From assembly GCA_020832085.1 (NCBI GenBank), contig JAFIFJ010000072.1:1-64000 (forward strand): 64,000 nt of DNA, written 5' to 3'. The translations under genes were made by a program, and so were the position numbers. Source of the DNA: Gammaproteobacteria bacterium. Its GTDB lineage: Bacteria; Pseudomonadota; Gammaproteobacteria; Pseudomonadales; Azotimanducaceae. Positions 41,840 to 51,083 of the stretch are shown in pieces. The number at the start of each line of letters is the position of its first letter. The first letter of the stretch is position 1. The notes below the pieces were generated by a model, which saw only the letters and a program-made list of their open reading frames with translations, did not search any database and had not been told where the DNA came from.

Positions 41840-43189
41840 TTGGCCACAGGAACCAAAGCAACCATCCTCTTTGTGGATGATGACCCCGACTTCACTGCAG
41901 CCGTTGGACCTTTGCTCAAGGGTGAAGGATACGACGTTCATGTTGCCAACTCTTGCCAGGAAGCACGAGCGCAACTCGGTCGCCGCGAGTTCGATGTGCT
42001 TTTTGTTGATCTTTTGCTTCCCGATGGCAGCGGAATAGAGCTTGCGTGCGACTACGGCCCCAGGGCGATCATCATCACGGGTCACCCGTCGATCGAGTCG
42101 GCCATCCGAGCCGTGCGTGGCCCCGTCATCGACTACCTCGTCAAGCCGGTGGACCGGTCGCAATTGTTGCGGAGCATCGATCGGGTCCTGCGCGAAAAGC
42201 CCGGAGATCATCACGCTGGGGGTGGCGACTCAGCCGGAAACGGCCGGGCCGCAGAGCAGCTGTTAGGCGATTCGCCCCCTATGCGCAAACTGAGGGAGAC
42301 CATCAGCGAGTACGGGGCAACCGATATCGCCGTGCTGATTACCGGGGAGAGTGGAACCGGCAAGGAGCTCGTCGCCGAAGCTCTGCACGAAGCCCGGGAC
42401 GCATCCCTTCCGTTCGTGGCACTCAACTGCGGCGCCATACCCCAGGATCTGCTGGCGAGCGAACTCTTTGGGCACGAAAAGGGCAGCTTCACCGGCGCCG
42501 CTGCACGGCGCAAGGGCTTGTTCGAGCGTGCTGGCGCCGGGACGGTGTTCCTCGACGAGATCGGTGAGTTGCCGCTGCAGCAGCAGGTCGCGCTGCTGAG
42601 GGTGCTGGAGACGGGAACCGTACAGCGGGTGGGAGCGGAGAAAGAGATCAGCGTGGCTCCCCGCATCCTGGCAGCCACCAATCGTGACCTTTCCAACGAG
42701 ATGAGCCACGGCCATTTCAGGGAGGATCTGTTCTACCGCATCAGCGTTCTGGAGATTCACGTCCCGCCGCTTCGAGAGCGCAATGGTGACGTGGAGTTGC
42801 TGGCCAGACACTTTCTCGCCCAGTATCGCGCGCAGTATGGTACGCCTCTCGACATGTCCGCAGCCTGCCTCGAGCGCCTGCAGGCCTATCAATGGCCAGG
42901 CAACGTCCGTGAACTCAAACACGTTGTCCTGAGGGCCGCCATGCTCAACCGCAATGAATCGGTTGTCGACGAACTGCCCGACGATCTGGAAAGGCCACCC
43001 GCATGGTCGAAGCATGCGGGCGACCTGACGCCCGGGATGTCCATTCGCGAAATGGAAAAGCGCCTCATCGAGAAGACACTCGAACACTTCGATGGCAACA
43101 GGAAAATGACGGCCAATGCCCTCGGTGTCAGCCTCAAGACCCTCTACAATCGGCTGCGCGATTTCGACTCCTCCGCGCCCGGGACCTGA
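41840..43189 (+). CDS. Sigma-54-dependent response regulator (NtrC type)
   Basis: A 449-aa protein with a receiver domain (ILFVDDDPDF, phosphoacceptor Asp57 in FVDLLLPDG, IITGHPS, YLVKPVD), an AAA+ sigma-54 activator domain (Walker A GESGTGKE, GSFTGA loop contacting sigma-54, Walker B VFLDEIGEL, arginine finger region FREDLFYRI) and a Fis-type helix-turn-helix (MTANALGVSLKTLYNRLRDF). The TTG at 41840 gives the family length but has only a weak ribosome site; longer starts at 41741 or 41777 are possible. It is the likely partner of the divergent kinase and a candidate activator of the nearby sigma-54 promoters. Confidence 0.9.
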   Translation: MATGTKATILFVDDDPDFTAAVGPLLKGEGYDVHVANSCQEARAQLGRREFDVLFVDLLLPDGSGIELACDYGPRAIIITGHPSIESAIRAVRGPVIDYLVKPVDRSQLLRSIDRVLREKPGDHHAGGGDSAGNGRAAEQLLGDSPPMRKLRETISEYGATDIAVLITGESGTGKELVAEALHEARDASLPFVALNCGAIPQDLLASELFGHEKGSFTGAAARRKGLFERAGAGTVFLDEIGELPLQQQVALLRVLETGTVQRVGAEKEISVAPRILAATNRDLSNEMSHGHFREDLFYRISVLEIHVPPLRERNGDVELLARHFLAQYRAQYGTPLDMSAACLERLQAYQWPGNVRELKHVVLRAAMLNRNESVVDELPDDLERPPAWSKHAGDLTPGMSIREMEKRLIEKTLEHFDGNRKMTANALGVSLKTLYNRLRDFDSSAPGT

Positions 43190-43197
43190 GACACCGC

Positions 43198-43365
43198 TCA
43201 CATGGGTGGTGGTCGGCGTCCCACCAGGAAAGCCACGACAGCCAGAACCAGACCGACAACAAACAGGATCCAGGCGATATTGACGGCAGTTCCGGCTATG
43301 CCGGAGAGCCCGAACAGGCCCGCGATCAAGGCAATTATCAGAAACGTTACTGCCCAACTGAACAA
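43198..43365 (-). CDS. DUF1328-like small membrane protein
   Basis: A 55-aa protein with two helices: [47 protein letters not shown]. The GLFGxxGIAGxAxxIA motif is DUF1328, found next to stress genes in proteobacteria. GAGGAG seven bases before TTG 43365 decides this unusual start. It is downstream of the BON-domain gene (115 bases) and convergent with the response-regulator gene. Confidence 0.82.
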   Translation of the reverse strand: MFSWAVTFLIIALIAGLFGLSGIAGTAVNIAWILFVVGLVLAVVAFLVGRRPPPM

Positions 43366-43480
43366 TGGAGTTCTCCTCTTACAAGATTGTGCCAAGGGCG
43401 GGTACAGGCGACCCCAACAATCGCTGGCGTCGCCTGCGCACTTGGCAGCATCGTCGAATCACGCTGCTGCCACTTCAGCC

Positions 43481-43891
43481 TCACTCAGATGAGCTGACCG
43501 CGTCCCGCACCTGATCCACAGCGGTGGCGATTCGAAGCGAAGTGGCATCCACGCTCTCCACGCCATCGATCTCTTCGACGAGCTCGACCGCATGGCTCAC
43601 CTGGGACTGATTCTCCACCTCACCTGAGAGGTAGACGACCTGATCACGGGTTTCGACCGAGATGTCGAAGCCCGACACTTCCCGGTCGGCCAGGAGCACG
43701 GATTTCGCCCTGGTCGTAATCCAGGTATCGGTGACAACTTCACCGGCAGCTCGGGATTCGGATTTGTCACCGTCGTCCTTGTCGTAGTCGGCGTAGACCG
43801 GGGACAGGGCCATGCTGGCAGCCAGCACGCTGGCACTGATCAGCCATGTATTGCGGGGGCTCAAGCGTTTGCGAATGATCTCTTCGTTCAT
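43481..43891 (-). CDS. BON-domain protein, exported
   Basis: A 136-aa protein with a twin-basic N-terminus and hydrophobic stretch (NTWLISASVLAASMALSPVYAD) acting as signal peptide, then one BON domain (VVTDTWITTRAKSVLLADREVSGFDISVETRDQVVYLSGEVENQSQVSHAVELVEEIDGVESV). Like OsmY it is probably periplasmic and binds membrane surfaces under osmotic or envelope stress. GGAGA precedes ATG 43891. A sigma-54-like promoter lies about 80 bases upstream. The DUF1328 gene follows. Confidence 0.85.
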   Translation of the reverse strand: MNEEIIRKRLSPRNTWLISASVLAASMALSPVYADYDKDDGDKSESRAAGEVVTDTWITTRAKSVLLADREVSGFDISVETRDQVVYLSGEVENQSQVSHAVELVEEIDGVESVDATSLRIATAVDQVRDAVSSSE

Positions 43892-43972
43892 CGCTGTTTC
43901 TCCAGGGTAATTGAAAAAGGGAGCCGCAAACCAATCAGCGAACACGGCACGTTGCAGCTCGCCAGGGGTGTC

Positions 43973-43987
43973 GCAGGATCTGTGCCA
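43973..43987 (-). promoter_or_regulatory. Sigma-54-like promoter of the BON-domain gene
   Basis: On the minus strand TGGCAC (43987-43982), five bases, CTGC (43976-43973), matching the RpoN consensus except for C in place of T in the -12 box. Start of transcription would be near 43961, about 70 bases before the BON ATG. Confidence 0.6.
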
Positions 43988-44151
43988 CGCCTGTTTACAC
44001 GTCCTTTGGCGAGATCAAGACCGCGGAATCGGTAACCATTACGGGTGAAGGGAAAAAGCTTCCTGCGTCGTGGCGCCTGCCAGCGCCCGGAAGCCAATGT
44101 TAGGCTTCGACCTCGTTGCACTTGCGCCGAACTGGAGAGGGGATCCTGCAC

Positions 44152-47100
44152 TTGAAACCGATCAAGAGACTGCTGGTCGCGAATCGCGGCGAGATTGCCG
44201 TCCGCCTGCTGCGCGCAGGGGCCGAGGCGGGTATCGAGACCGTGGCCATCCATGCTGAAGATGACGCCCGCTCCCTGCACGTCCGCAAGGCCGATCGTGC
44301 GGTCGCACTTGCAGGCAAGGGCGCGCGGGCCTATCTGGACATCGACGCCATCATCGGCATCGCCCTGGACACCGGCTGCGATGCCCTGCATCCGGGTTAT
44401 GGCTTCCTGTCCGAGAATCCGGAACTGGCAAGGCGCTGCGACGCAGCCGGCATTGCTTTCGTCGGCCCCGACGCCACCATGCTGGAGCTGTTCGGAGACA
44501 AGACCCGCGCCCGCGGCCTCGCCATGGAACACAACGTGCCCCTGCTGGAGGGCACCCAGGGCGCCACCACGCTGGATCAGGCCCGTGCCTTCTTCGCTGA
44601 ACTCGACGGCGGGGCGATGATGATCAAGGCCGTCGCCGGCGGCGGTGGCCGCGGGATGCGGCCGGTCCACTCCGCCGAGGAGCTGGAAGCGGCCTTTGAA
44701 CGCTGCGCCTCCGAGGCCGAAGCCGCCTTCGGCAACGGTGCCCTCTACGTGGAACGCTACCTGGGGCAGGCCCGGCACATCGAAGTGCAGATCATCGGTG
44801 ACGGCCGGGGCGCTGTGACCCATCTCCATGAACGGGAATGCACACTGCAGCGGCGCCACCAGAAGCTGGTGGAGCTGGCGCCGAGCCCGAGCCTGACGCC
44901 CGAGCTGCGCCAACGGATCATCGATGCTGCGCTGCGCATGGCCAAGGCGGCGAACTACCGCAGCCTCGGCACCTTTGAGTTCCTGCTCGACGCAGACGGC
45001 GAGACCTTCGCGTTCATGGAAGCCAATCCGCGCCTGCAGGTGGAGCACACCGTCACGGAAGCCGTCACTGGCATCGACCTCGTACGCACCCAGCTGGCCA
45101 TTGCCGCCGGGGCAACCCTCGCTGAACTCAGCCTCGATGGCGAGCCCCGGACGCCACGGGGCTTCGCCGTGCAGGTGCGGGTGAATACCGAGCAGATGCG
45201 CGCTGATGGCAGCACCCTGCCCAAGGGCGGGACTCTGACCGCCTTCGAAACGCCGTCCGGACCCGGACTGCGTACGGATACCTACGGCTACGCAGGCTAC
45301 ACCACTTCGCCGAACTTCGACTCCCTGCTGGCCAAGGTCATTGCCCATGCTCCGGACGGCGATCACGCCGATGCCATGCGCCGGGCAGCCCGGGCGCTGG
45401 CAGAGTTCCGCATCGAAGGTATCGCCACCAATACCGCCCTGATGCAGGCCCTGCTCAGTCATCCGGAAGTCCTGGCCAATCGCATCCACACCCGCTTCGT
45501 GGAGGAACACGCCGCCGAACTCGTGGCCAGCGCCGAGAACATGCCGCGGCTGTGGTTCGAGAGCGAGGGTGCGGCCGCGTCGAGCAAACGTGGTGCCGGC
45601 GCCCAGGTGGACCGCTCCGATCCCTTAGCCGTGCTCTCCTACGGCAAGGCGGCCAGCGACCGGGTCGACGCTCCGAGCGCCGATGCGCCGTCGGGGACCA
45701 CGCCCGTCCATGCACCCATGCAGGGAACAGTCCTGGCGCTCAGCGTCGCCGAGGGCGATGCCGTCGCCGCCGGCAATGAACTGCTGATTCTCGACGCCAT
45801 GAAGATGGAGCATCTGGTCACCGCCCCGGTGAGCGGCATCGTCCGCGCCATCGCAGTTTCGTCTGGCGAGACCATCCTGGAAGGCACCCCGCTGCTGTTC
45901 ATCGAAGAAGCGGACGTGGATGCGGCCCTGACCGATGCTGCCGCCGAATTCGATCTGGACCATATCCGGCCGGATCTCGCCGAGGTCCTGGAGCGACACG
46001 ACATCGGCATGGACCATCGCCGTCCGGAGTCGGTGGACCGACGCCGCAAGACCGGCCAGCGCACCACCCGGGAGAATCTCGAGGATCTGGTGGATGCGGG
46101 CAGCTTCGTCGAATACGGGCCGCTGGTGATCGCGGCCCAGCGCCGGCGGCGCCCGGTGGAGGACCTCATCAAGCGCACCCCTGCCGACGGCATGGTGGCG
46201 GGCATCGGCCGCATCAACGGAAGCGACTTCAGCCCGGAACGGGCCCAGTGCGCGGTGATGTCCTACGACTACACGGTGCTCGCCGGCACCCAGGGCACCA
46301 TGAATCACCTGAAGAAGGACCGCCTGATCGAGATCGCCGAGCGCTCGCGGCTGCCGGTGGTGTTCTTCACCGAAGGTGGCGGTGGCCGTCCCGGCGATAC
46401 TGACGGTACCGGTGTCGCGGGTCTCGATTGTCTGGCGTTCTGGTACTTCGGTCGCCTCTCCGGGCAGGTGCCCATCGTCGGCATCACCTCCGGCTACTGC
46501 TTTGCCGGCAACGCGGCCCTGCTCGGGACCTGCGACGTGGTCATCGCCACCGAGGGATCGAACATCGGCATGGGCGGACCCGCCATGATCGAAGGCGGCG
46601 GTCTCGGCGTGTACAGACCCGAAGAAGTGGGTCCGCTGGCCCATCAGCGGGCCAACGGCGTGGTGGACTTGGCCGTCAAGGACGAGGCCGAAGCGGTGGC
46701 CGTAGCCAAGCAGTACCTGTCCTATTTTCAGGGGGCCATCGACGACTGGGACTGCGCCGACCAGCGCATCCTGCGCCATCTGGTCCCGGAGAACCGGCTG
46801 CGGGTCTACGACATGCGCAGGGTGCTCCATACCCTGGCCGATACCGACTCGGTCCTGGAGCTGCGCAAGGACTGGGGCTTCGGCATGATCACCGCCTTCG
46901 CCCGCATCGAGGGCCGTCCGGTGGGCATCATCGCCAACAACCCGAGCCATCTATCCGGCGCCCTGGACGTTGAGGCCTGCGACAAGGGCGCGCGTTTCCT
47001 GGCCCTCTGCGACGCCTACAACATTCCCGTCGTGAGCCTCTGCGATACACCCGGCTTCATGGTCGGGCCGGAAGTGGAGAAGCAGGGTCTGGTGCGTCAT

Positions 47101-47523
47101 GCCGGACGCATGTTCGTCACCGCCGGCAGTCTCACCGTGCCCTTCATGGCCTTCGTGGTGCGCAAGGGCTACGGCCTCGGCGCCCAGGCCATGACCGGCG
47201 GCAGCTTCCGGGCGCCGCTGTACACCTTAGGCTGGCCCACCAGCGAGTTCGGCGGCATGGGACTCGAAGGCGCGGTCAAACTCGGCTATCGCAAGGAACT
47301 CGAAGCCATCGAGGATCCGGAGGAGCGGCGCAAGAGTTACCAGGAGATGGTGGATCGCATGTATCAGCGCGGCAAGGGCGTGAACATGGCCTCCCACTTC
47401 GAGATCGACGACGTCATCGATCCTGCCGAAACGCGACGCTGGATCATCAGCGGCCTGGACAGCCATCCCCTGCCCCACTGGCGCGACATTCCGCCGAAGC
47501 GCCCCTGTGTGGATACGTGGTAA
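44152..47523 (+). CDS. Single-chain biotin-dependent acyl-CoA carboxylase (BC-BCCP-CT fusion)
   Basis: A 1123-aa protein joining biotin carboxylase (residues about 1-450; KRLLVANRGEIAVR, HPGYGFLSEN, KAVAGGGGRGMR, FMEANPRLQVEHTVTE), a biotin carrier domain (VHAPMQGTVLAL ... DAMKMEH, biotin Lys551) and a carboxyltransferase (about 640-1110; GTQGTMNHLKKDR, VGITSGYCFAGNAALLGTCDV, SLCDTPGFMVG). This domain order resembles the long-chain acyl-CoA carboxylase described in mycobacteria. It makes a malonyl-type CoA from an acyl-CoA. The TTG at 44152 has GGAGAGGGG upstream and lies just before the conserved N-terminus. Confidence 0.92.
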   Translation: MKPIKRLLVANRGEIAVRLLRAGAEAGIETVAIHAEDDARSLHVRKADRAVALAGKGARAYLDIDAIIGIALDTGCDALHPGYGFLSENPELARRCDAAGIAFVGPDATMLELFGDKTRARGLAMEHNVPLLEGTQGATTLDQARAFFAELDGGAMMIKAVAGGGGRGMRPVHSAEELEAAFERCASEAEAAFGNGALYVERYLGQARHIEVQIIGDGRGAVTHLHERECTLQRRHQKLVELAPSPSLTPELRQRIIDAALRMAKAANYRSLGTFEFLLDADGETFAFMEANPRLQVEHTVTEAVTGIDLVRTQLAIAAGATLAELSLDGEPRTPRGFAVQVRVNTEQMRADGSTLPKGGTLTAFETPSGPGLRTDTYGYAGYTTSPNFDSLLAKVIAHAPDGDHADAMRRAARALAEFRIEGIATNTALMQALLSHPEVLANRIHTRFVEEHAAELVASAENMPRLWFESEGAAASSKRGAGAQVDRSDPLAVLSYGKAASDRVDAPSADAPSGTTPVHAPMQGTVLALSVAEGDAVAAGNELLILDAMKMEHLVTAPVSGIVRAIAVSSGETILEGTPLLFIEEADVDAALTDAAAEFDLDHIRPDLAEVLERHDIGMDHRRPESVDRRRKTGQRTTRENLEDLVDAGSFVEYGPLVIAAQRRRRPVEDLIKRTPADGMVAGIGRINGSDFSPERAQCAVMSYDYTVLAGTQGTMNHLKKDRLIEIAERSRLPVVFFTEGGGGRPGDTDGTGVAGLDCLAFWYFGRLSGQVPIVGITSGYCFAGNAALLGTCDVVIATEGSNIGMGGPAMIEGGGLGVYRPEEVGPLAHQRANGVVDLAVKDEAEAVAVAKQYLSYFQGAIDDWDCADQRILRHLVPENRLRVYDMRRVLHTLADTDSVLELRKDWGFGMITAFARIEGRPVGIIANNPSHLSGALDVEACDKGARFLALCDAYNIPVVSLCDTPGFMVGPEVEKQGLVRHAGRMFVTAGSLTVPFMAFVVRKGYGLGAQAMTGGSFRAPLYTLGWPTSEFGGMGLEGAVKLGYRKELEAIEDPEERRKSYQEMVDRMYQRGKGVNMASHFEIDDVIDPAETRRWIISGLDSHPLPHWRDIPPKRPCVDTW

Positions 47524-47584
47524 GTTTCCGGCAGCGAAGCGCAGGGGAACGACGGCGTGGCGCCCGTTCGAAGTTGTCCAGATC

Positions 47585-47609
47585 GCCCCCGCGCTCCGCT
47601 GGCGGGGGC
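47585..47609. terminator. Bidirectional hairpin between convergent genes
   Basis: GCCCCCGC (47585-47592) and GCGGGGGC (47602-47609) form an 8-bp GC stem with a nine-base loop in the 131-base gap between the carboxylase and the permease gene. There is no U-run. Confidence 0.5.
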
Positions 47610-47654
47610 TCGAACGCAGCGACCTCAGCACCAACAAACCACCCCGAGATCGGC

Positions 47655-48953
47655 TCAATCGCCCATGAGCCCGTTGGGAAGCACCCCTATCTCCAGCAGC
47701 CCATGCCCGATCACCGTCAGCACCGTCACCACGCCGAGCATGGCCAGCGCGTAGCCCGGTCCCCAGCGCGCGATCTCCCGGGCGCGCAACCGGTAACGAC
47801 CGATCAGAAACAGGTTCATACCCGACAGCGGCGCCACGGCCGTGCCGATGGCCCAACCGGAGAGGAAGCTGAAGGCCAGCAGCGAATGCTGCGCGCCCGC
47901 GGGCAGCAGCACGCTGCTCAAGGCGGCAATGGAGATCAGCGGGTGCATGCCGGCATAGGCCGCCAGGATGATCACGCCCGTGGCCAGCGGATACACCGGC
48001 AGCGGTACGCTATCGGGCAGCAGATCAAGCGCCGCCAAGGCCGGCGGAATCAGGCTCGAAACACCATAGGCGAAGACGCCTGCAGCCAGAAACAGCACCA
48101 CCTGGGACGACGTTGCCGGCAGGGTGGTGGTCAGCAGGTGGCGCGCCGAGGCCAGCAGATCCACCCGGGGCATCAACAGCAGCGCCAGGGGTGGGGTGAC
48201 CGCGGCGACGATGATCACCATCGGCAGCGCCGGCAGCAGCGCCTTGAGCAGCAGCGCCGTTCCGAGCAGGGCCAGCGTCAGTTGCCAGGCGCTGCGGTCC
48301 GGGCGGAATTCGGGCAGCGGCGTATCGGGATCGAGCCGGCTGACCTCCCTGGCCGTGAGTGCAAAGGCACACAGGGCACCGATGACTCCCAATGGCAGAT
48401 AGAACAGCGCGCGGGCCTCCGGTGCGTAGGTATGGGCCACGGCTGCCGCGACGAAGAACGGGGACCAGAAAGCCGCCGCACAATAGCTGCGGGCCAGCAA
48501 AATGGCCTCCCTTCGCGCCAGCGTGCCGTCCCGAGCCAGGCGATCCCCGGCAATCGCCACCATGGACATGTTGATTACCGCCCCGATGAGGTGAATGGCG
48601 GCCATGGTCCGCCACAGTCCGCCCCGCCGCCGGGGCGCCGTCTCGACCACAGGATCGGCCGGTCCGACCAGGGAAAGAAACGCCACCCCGAGGAACAGCG
48701 CAATGATGGGCAGATTGATCCCACCCATGGCCAGGGCGTCGAAACCGGCGCCGAGCAGCAGCGAACCCGCCGTCGCCACCACGCCGGCAACCATCAGGAT
48801 GAGTGTCAGACGCCGCGTCGCCGCGTCCACCTCAACGAAGGCAAGCAGGCCAGCCGCCCAGATCAGAACGACGGCAGGAGCGCGGGACAGCGGGGTGAAC
48901 GCAGAGACGAGGAACGCCAGCAGGGCGCCGAGCAGAAGCAGTCCAAGGCGCAT
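47655..48953 (-). CDS. Putative ion-transporter-superfamily permease
   Basis: A 432-aa protein with about twelve hydrophobic segments. A central loop (ADPVVETAPRRRGG) separates two halves, and the C-terminal half has SSQVVLFLAAGVFAYG and GMHPLISIAALSSVLLPAGAQHSLLAFSFLSGWAIGTAVAPLSGMNLF, resembling anion and citrate transporter hairpin regions. It is probably a secondary transporter; substrate unknown. The ATG at 48953 has a weak ribosome site; a GTG two codons earlier is possible. Convergent with the carboxylase. Confidence 0.6.
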   Translation of the reverse strand: MRLGLLLLGALLAFLVSAFTPLSRAPAVVLIWAAGLLAFVEVDAATRRLTLILMVAGVVATAGSLLLGAGFDALAMGGINLPIIALFLGVAFLSLVGPADPVVETAPRRRGGLWRTMAAIHLIGAVINMSMVAIAGDRLARDGTLARREAILLARSYCAAAFWSPFFVAAAVAHTYAPEARALFYLPLGVIGALCAFALTAREVSRLDPDTPLPEFRPDRSAWQLTLALLGTALLLKALLPALPMVIIVAAVTPPLALLLMPRVDLLASARHLLTTTLPATSSQVVLFLAAGVFAYGVSSLIPPALAALDLLPDSVPLPVYPLATGVIILAAYAGMHPLISIAALSSVLLPAGAQHSLLAFSFLSGWAIGTAVAPLSGMNLFLIGRYRLRAREIARWGPGYALAMLGVVTVLTVIGHGLLEIGVLPNGLMGD

Positions 48954-49083
48954 GTTCACTCAGCCAGAGATGCCAGCGACAGAAGCCGGATCAGCACTTG
49001 GAGCGGTAATCGCAGCCGCGTGGAAGCAAACCCGTTCCAGCCATGACGCCCTCTTGCTGGCACTGATGTAGTCCACGCGAGCA

Positions 49084-49791
49084 TCAATCTGCCGTGCCGC
49101 TCACTCCATCCCGAGCCAGGCGGTCGGCGACAATCCGATAGACGTCCGGTGACACCCCGAATCCGAAATGGGTCGTCCGCACCTCGATGTTCTCGGCCAG
49201 GGCTTCACGGTCGTCCACGCAGGCCTCCCAGCTAACGATGCCATCGAGGCGCGAGTAGAGGGCGTGGACGGGCACCGCAAGCGGCTTGCGGGCACGCCGC
49301 TCCACTTCCTCCTCGATAGCGTCGAGGTCCTCTCCCTGCAGCCGGTAGAACGGCGCCACCCGCGTGTACTTCGGCCCGCCCACCACCGGGCTGCCCAAGG
49401 TGATCACCCGCCGCACCGCCTCCGGCAGTTCCCGGGCCGCTTCGCGGGCGATGTACCCACCGAGGCTCCAGCCGAGCAGCGCGACGGGCGCGCCGGATCG
49501 GGCAGACTCTTCGGCGGCCCGATCAGCAAGACGCGGAATCAGTTCGGGTACGTTGCCGTCATTGCGTCCGATGCCCCAGGGACGCGCCTCATAGCCGAGT
49601 TGCCCGAGGAAACGCTGCAGCGGCAGCATGCTGAGCTCCAGCGCCTGCCAGCCGGGACAGAGCAGCACCGTACCCGATCCTCCGGTCAGAGCAGCGAGCT
49701 GCGGCCATTGAGTCGCCAGCCGCAGAGCTTCGAAGCCGCTGAACCCTTCGCCGAGGAGTGCCCACAAAGGCGGGCGGTCTGGAATGGCCAT
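49084..49791 (-). CDS. Alpha/beta hydrolase family protein
   Basis: A 235-aa hydrolase. The nucleophile elbow is LLGWSLGGYIAREAAREL, the acid lies in VPVHALYSRLDGIVSW (Asp), and the catalytic His is in THFGFGVSPDVYRIV. It opens with TVLLCPGWQALELSMLPLQRFL, a PGL/lipase-like oxyanion region. Probably an esterase or lipase of unknown substrate. GAGG eight bases before 49791 sets the start. It lies 88 bases downstream of folK on the same strand. Confidence 0.82.
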   Translation of the reverse strand: MAIPDRPPLWALLGEGFSGFEALRLATQWPQLAALTGGSGTVLLCPGWQALELSMLPLQRFLGQLGYEARPWGIGRNDGNVPELIPRLADRAAEESARSGAPVALLGWSLGGYIAREAARELPEAVRRVITLGSPVVGGPKYTRVAPFYRLQGEDLDAIEEEVERRARKPLAVPVHALYSRLDGIVSWEACVDDREALAENIEVRTTHFGFGVSPDVYRIVADRLARDGVSGTAD

Positions 49792-49879
49792 TGGGCGTGC
49801 CTCGCCTGGCGACCTTGAAGGCATCGACTATGCCCGAGGGCCACCACCAGCGTCACGCGTGGGCATCCGCAATGGGCGA

Positions 49880-50419
49880 TTACCACTGTCCTGCCGATGG
49901 CGCCATATCCGCCTGTGCCGGATCCTCCCTGGAGGACTTGCGCAGGGCTTCCCGGACTTGAGAAAGCCTGCGGCCCGTACCTGGCCAGATCAGATCAGGG
50001 AGCACTTCTGCGGCCGGCTCGACCACGAAACGGCGTTCGAGGGCGCGGGGATGGGGTAGCAGGCAGCGGGGATCGGACTGCAGAAGATCGCCGTAGATCA
50101 GCAGGTCGAGATCGAGCGTACGCGGAGCGTTGCGGCCGGTGTCACGGTTGCGGCCGAAGGCCCGCTCGACTTCCTGCAGGACCGACAGCAATTCCCTGGC
50201 CGACCCGGCCACCGTCAAGGGGAAGGCGAGCACGGCGTTGACGAAATCCGGTGAGCCGGGGGGGCAATCCACCGGGCGCGAACTCCACATCGACGAGGCC
50301 AGCACACCGCTCCTGCCCAGCCGACCCTCGAGTTCAGCGCGCGCCTCGCGCAGTTGCCTGCAGGGGTCTCCCAGATTGGCTCCCAGCGCCACCAGGATCC
50401 AATCGGAGGCCCTGGTCAC
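49880..50419 (-). CDS. folK: 2-amino-4-hydroxy-6-hydroxymethyldihydropteridine diphosphokinase
   Basis: A 179-aa pyrophosphokinase of folate biosynthesis that transfers diphosphate from ATP to the pterin. Motifs: VALGANLGDPCRQLREA, SSMWSSRPVDCPPGSPDFVNAVLAF, RNRDTGRNAPRTLDLDLLIYGD (ATP and magnesium Asp pair) and LPHPRALERRFVVEPAAEV. The GTG start overlaps the stop of the CBS-domain gene (GTGA), an unusual partner. Length is normal. Confidence 0.95.
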   Translation of the reverse strand: MTRASDWILVALGANLGDPCRQLREARAELEGRLGRSGVLASSMWSSRPVDCPPGSPDFVNAVLAFPLTVAGSARELLSVLQEVERAFGRNRDTGRNAPRTLDLDLLIYGDLLQSDPRCLLPHPRALERRFVVEPAAEVLPDLIWPGTGRRLSQVREALRKSSREDPAQADMAPSAGQW

Positions 50420-50844
50420 GGCCGCTCAGCCGGATCCTCGGGTGCATCGAAATCCTTCAGAGCCTTGAGCAGCGCCCGGCAGGTCACCTGGCCCACCAGC
50501 ACGCCTTCGCTGTTCACCACCGGCAAACGGCGGCGCTTGCGCTCGATCATGGACTTGGCCACCAGCAGGATGTCGTCGTTGGGGCCGACACATTCGATGG
50601 GGCCGGTGGTCATGTAGTCTTTGACCTTGCCACCGACGCTCTGATGGTAGGTCCCGGTGAGGATGCCATTGAGACAATCGAGCTCGGAGAGCATGCCGAT
50701 GGGCCGCCCCGTCTCATCAATGACCGTCACCCCCGAGATGCGATTGACGAGAATCTGGTGAATGGCCTTGAACAGGTCCGTCTCCGGAGTCACCAGCACG
50801 GGCTTGGTGAGCATGTAATCACTGACGCGCGTCGAACGGACCAT
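50416..50844 (-). CDS. CBS-domain protein (two CBS motifs)
   Basis: A 142-aa protein formed of a CBS pair: VSDYMLTKPVLVTPETDLFKAIHQILVNRISGVTVIDETGRPIGMLSELD and VKDYMTTGPIECVGPNDDILLVAKSMIERKRRRLPVVNSEGVLVGQVT. Such modules bind adenosine nucleotides and sense energy state. GGGAG before ATG 50844 favours this start over the ATG at 50865. It is translationally coupled to folK. Whether it regulates folate synthesis is not shown. Confidence 0.88.
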   Translation of the reverse strand: MVRSTRVSDYMLTKPVLVTPETDLFKAIHQILVNRISGVTVIDETGRPIGMLSELDCLNGILTGTYHQSVGGKVKDYMTTGPIECVGPNDDILLVAKSMIERKRRRLPVVNSEGVLVGQVTCRALLKALKDFDAPEDPAERP

Positions 50845-51083
50845 CACTGGAATCTCCCTGCCCATGCGGCCCCCTCGAAAAGACCGCCTCGACGCAAGGC
50901 TGCAACGTCACCGGGCAAAGGTCCAGCCCCACCTCCACATGTGCGCTATCGCGTCAAGGTGTCCAACCCTGCGACCCTCTGGCAGAATCGAGAGGTCGAT
51001 CAAGCACCCACTCACGAGGTGCCGCCCGCAGCGATCGCGCGCCCCAAGCGCGCCCAGGCAACCATCCAGGAGAGTCAGCCATC

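Noticed and set aside
43380-43394. TGGCAC on the minus strand just before the DUF1328 gene
   Set aside because: The -12 half is missing (TGTA in place of TTGC), and the transcript would start inside or after the ribosome site.
43888-46950. Two long minus-strand open frames opposite the acyl-CoA carboxylase
   Set aside because: Sequence lacks family motifs and mirrors codon bias of the sense gene; the plus strand has unambiguous domains.
47517-49046. Plus-strand frame rich in Gln, Arg and His across the permease gene
   Set aside because: Compositional antisense artefact; the minus strand encodes a hydrophobic transporter.
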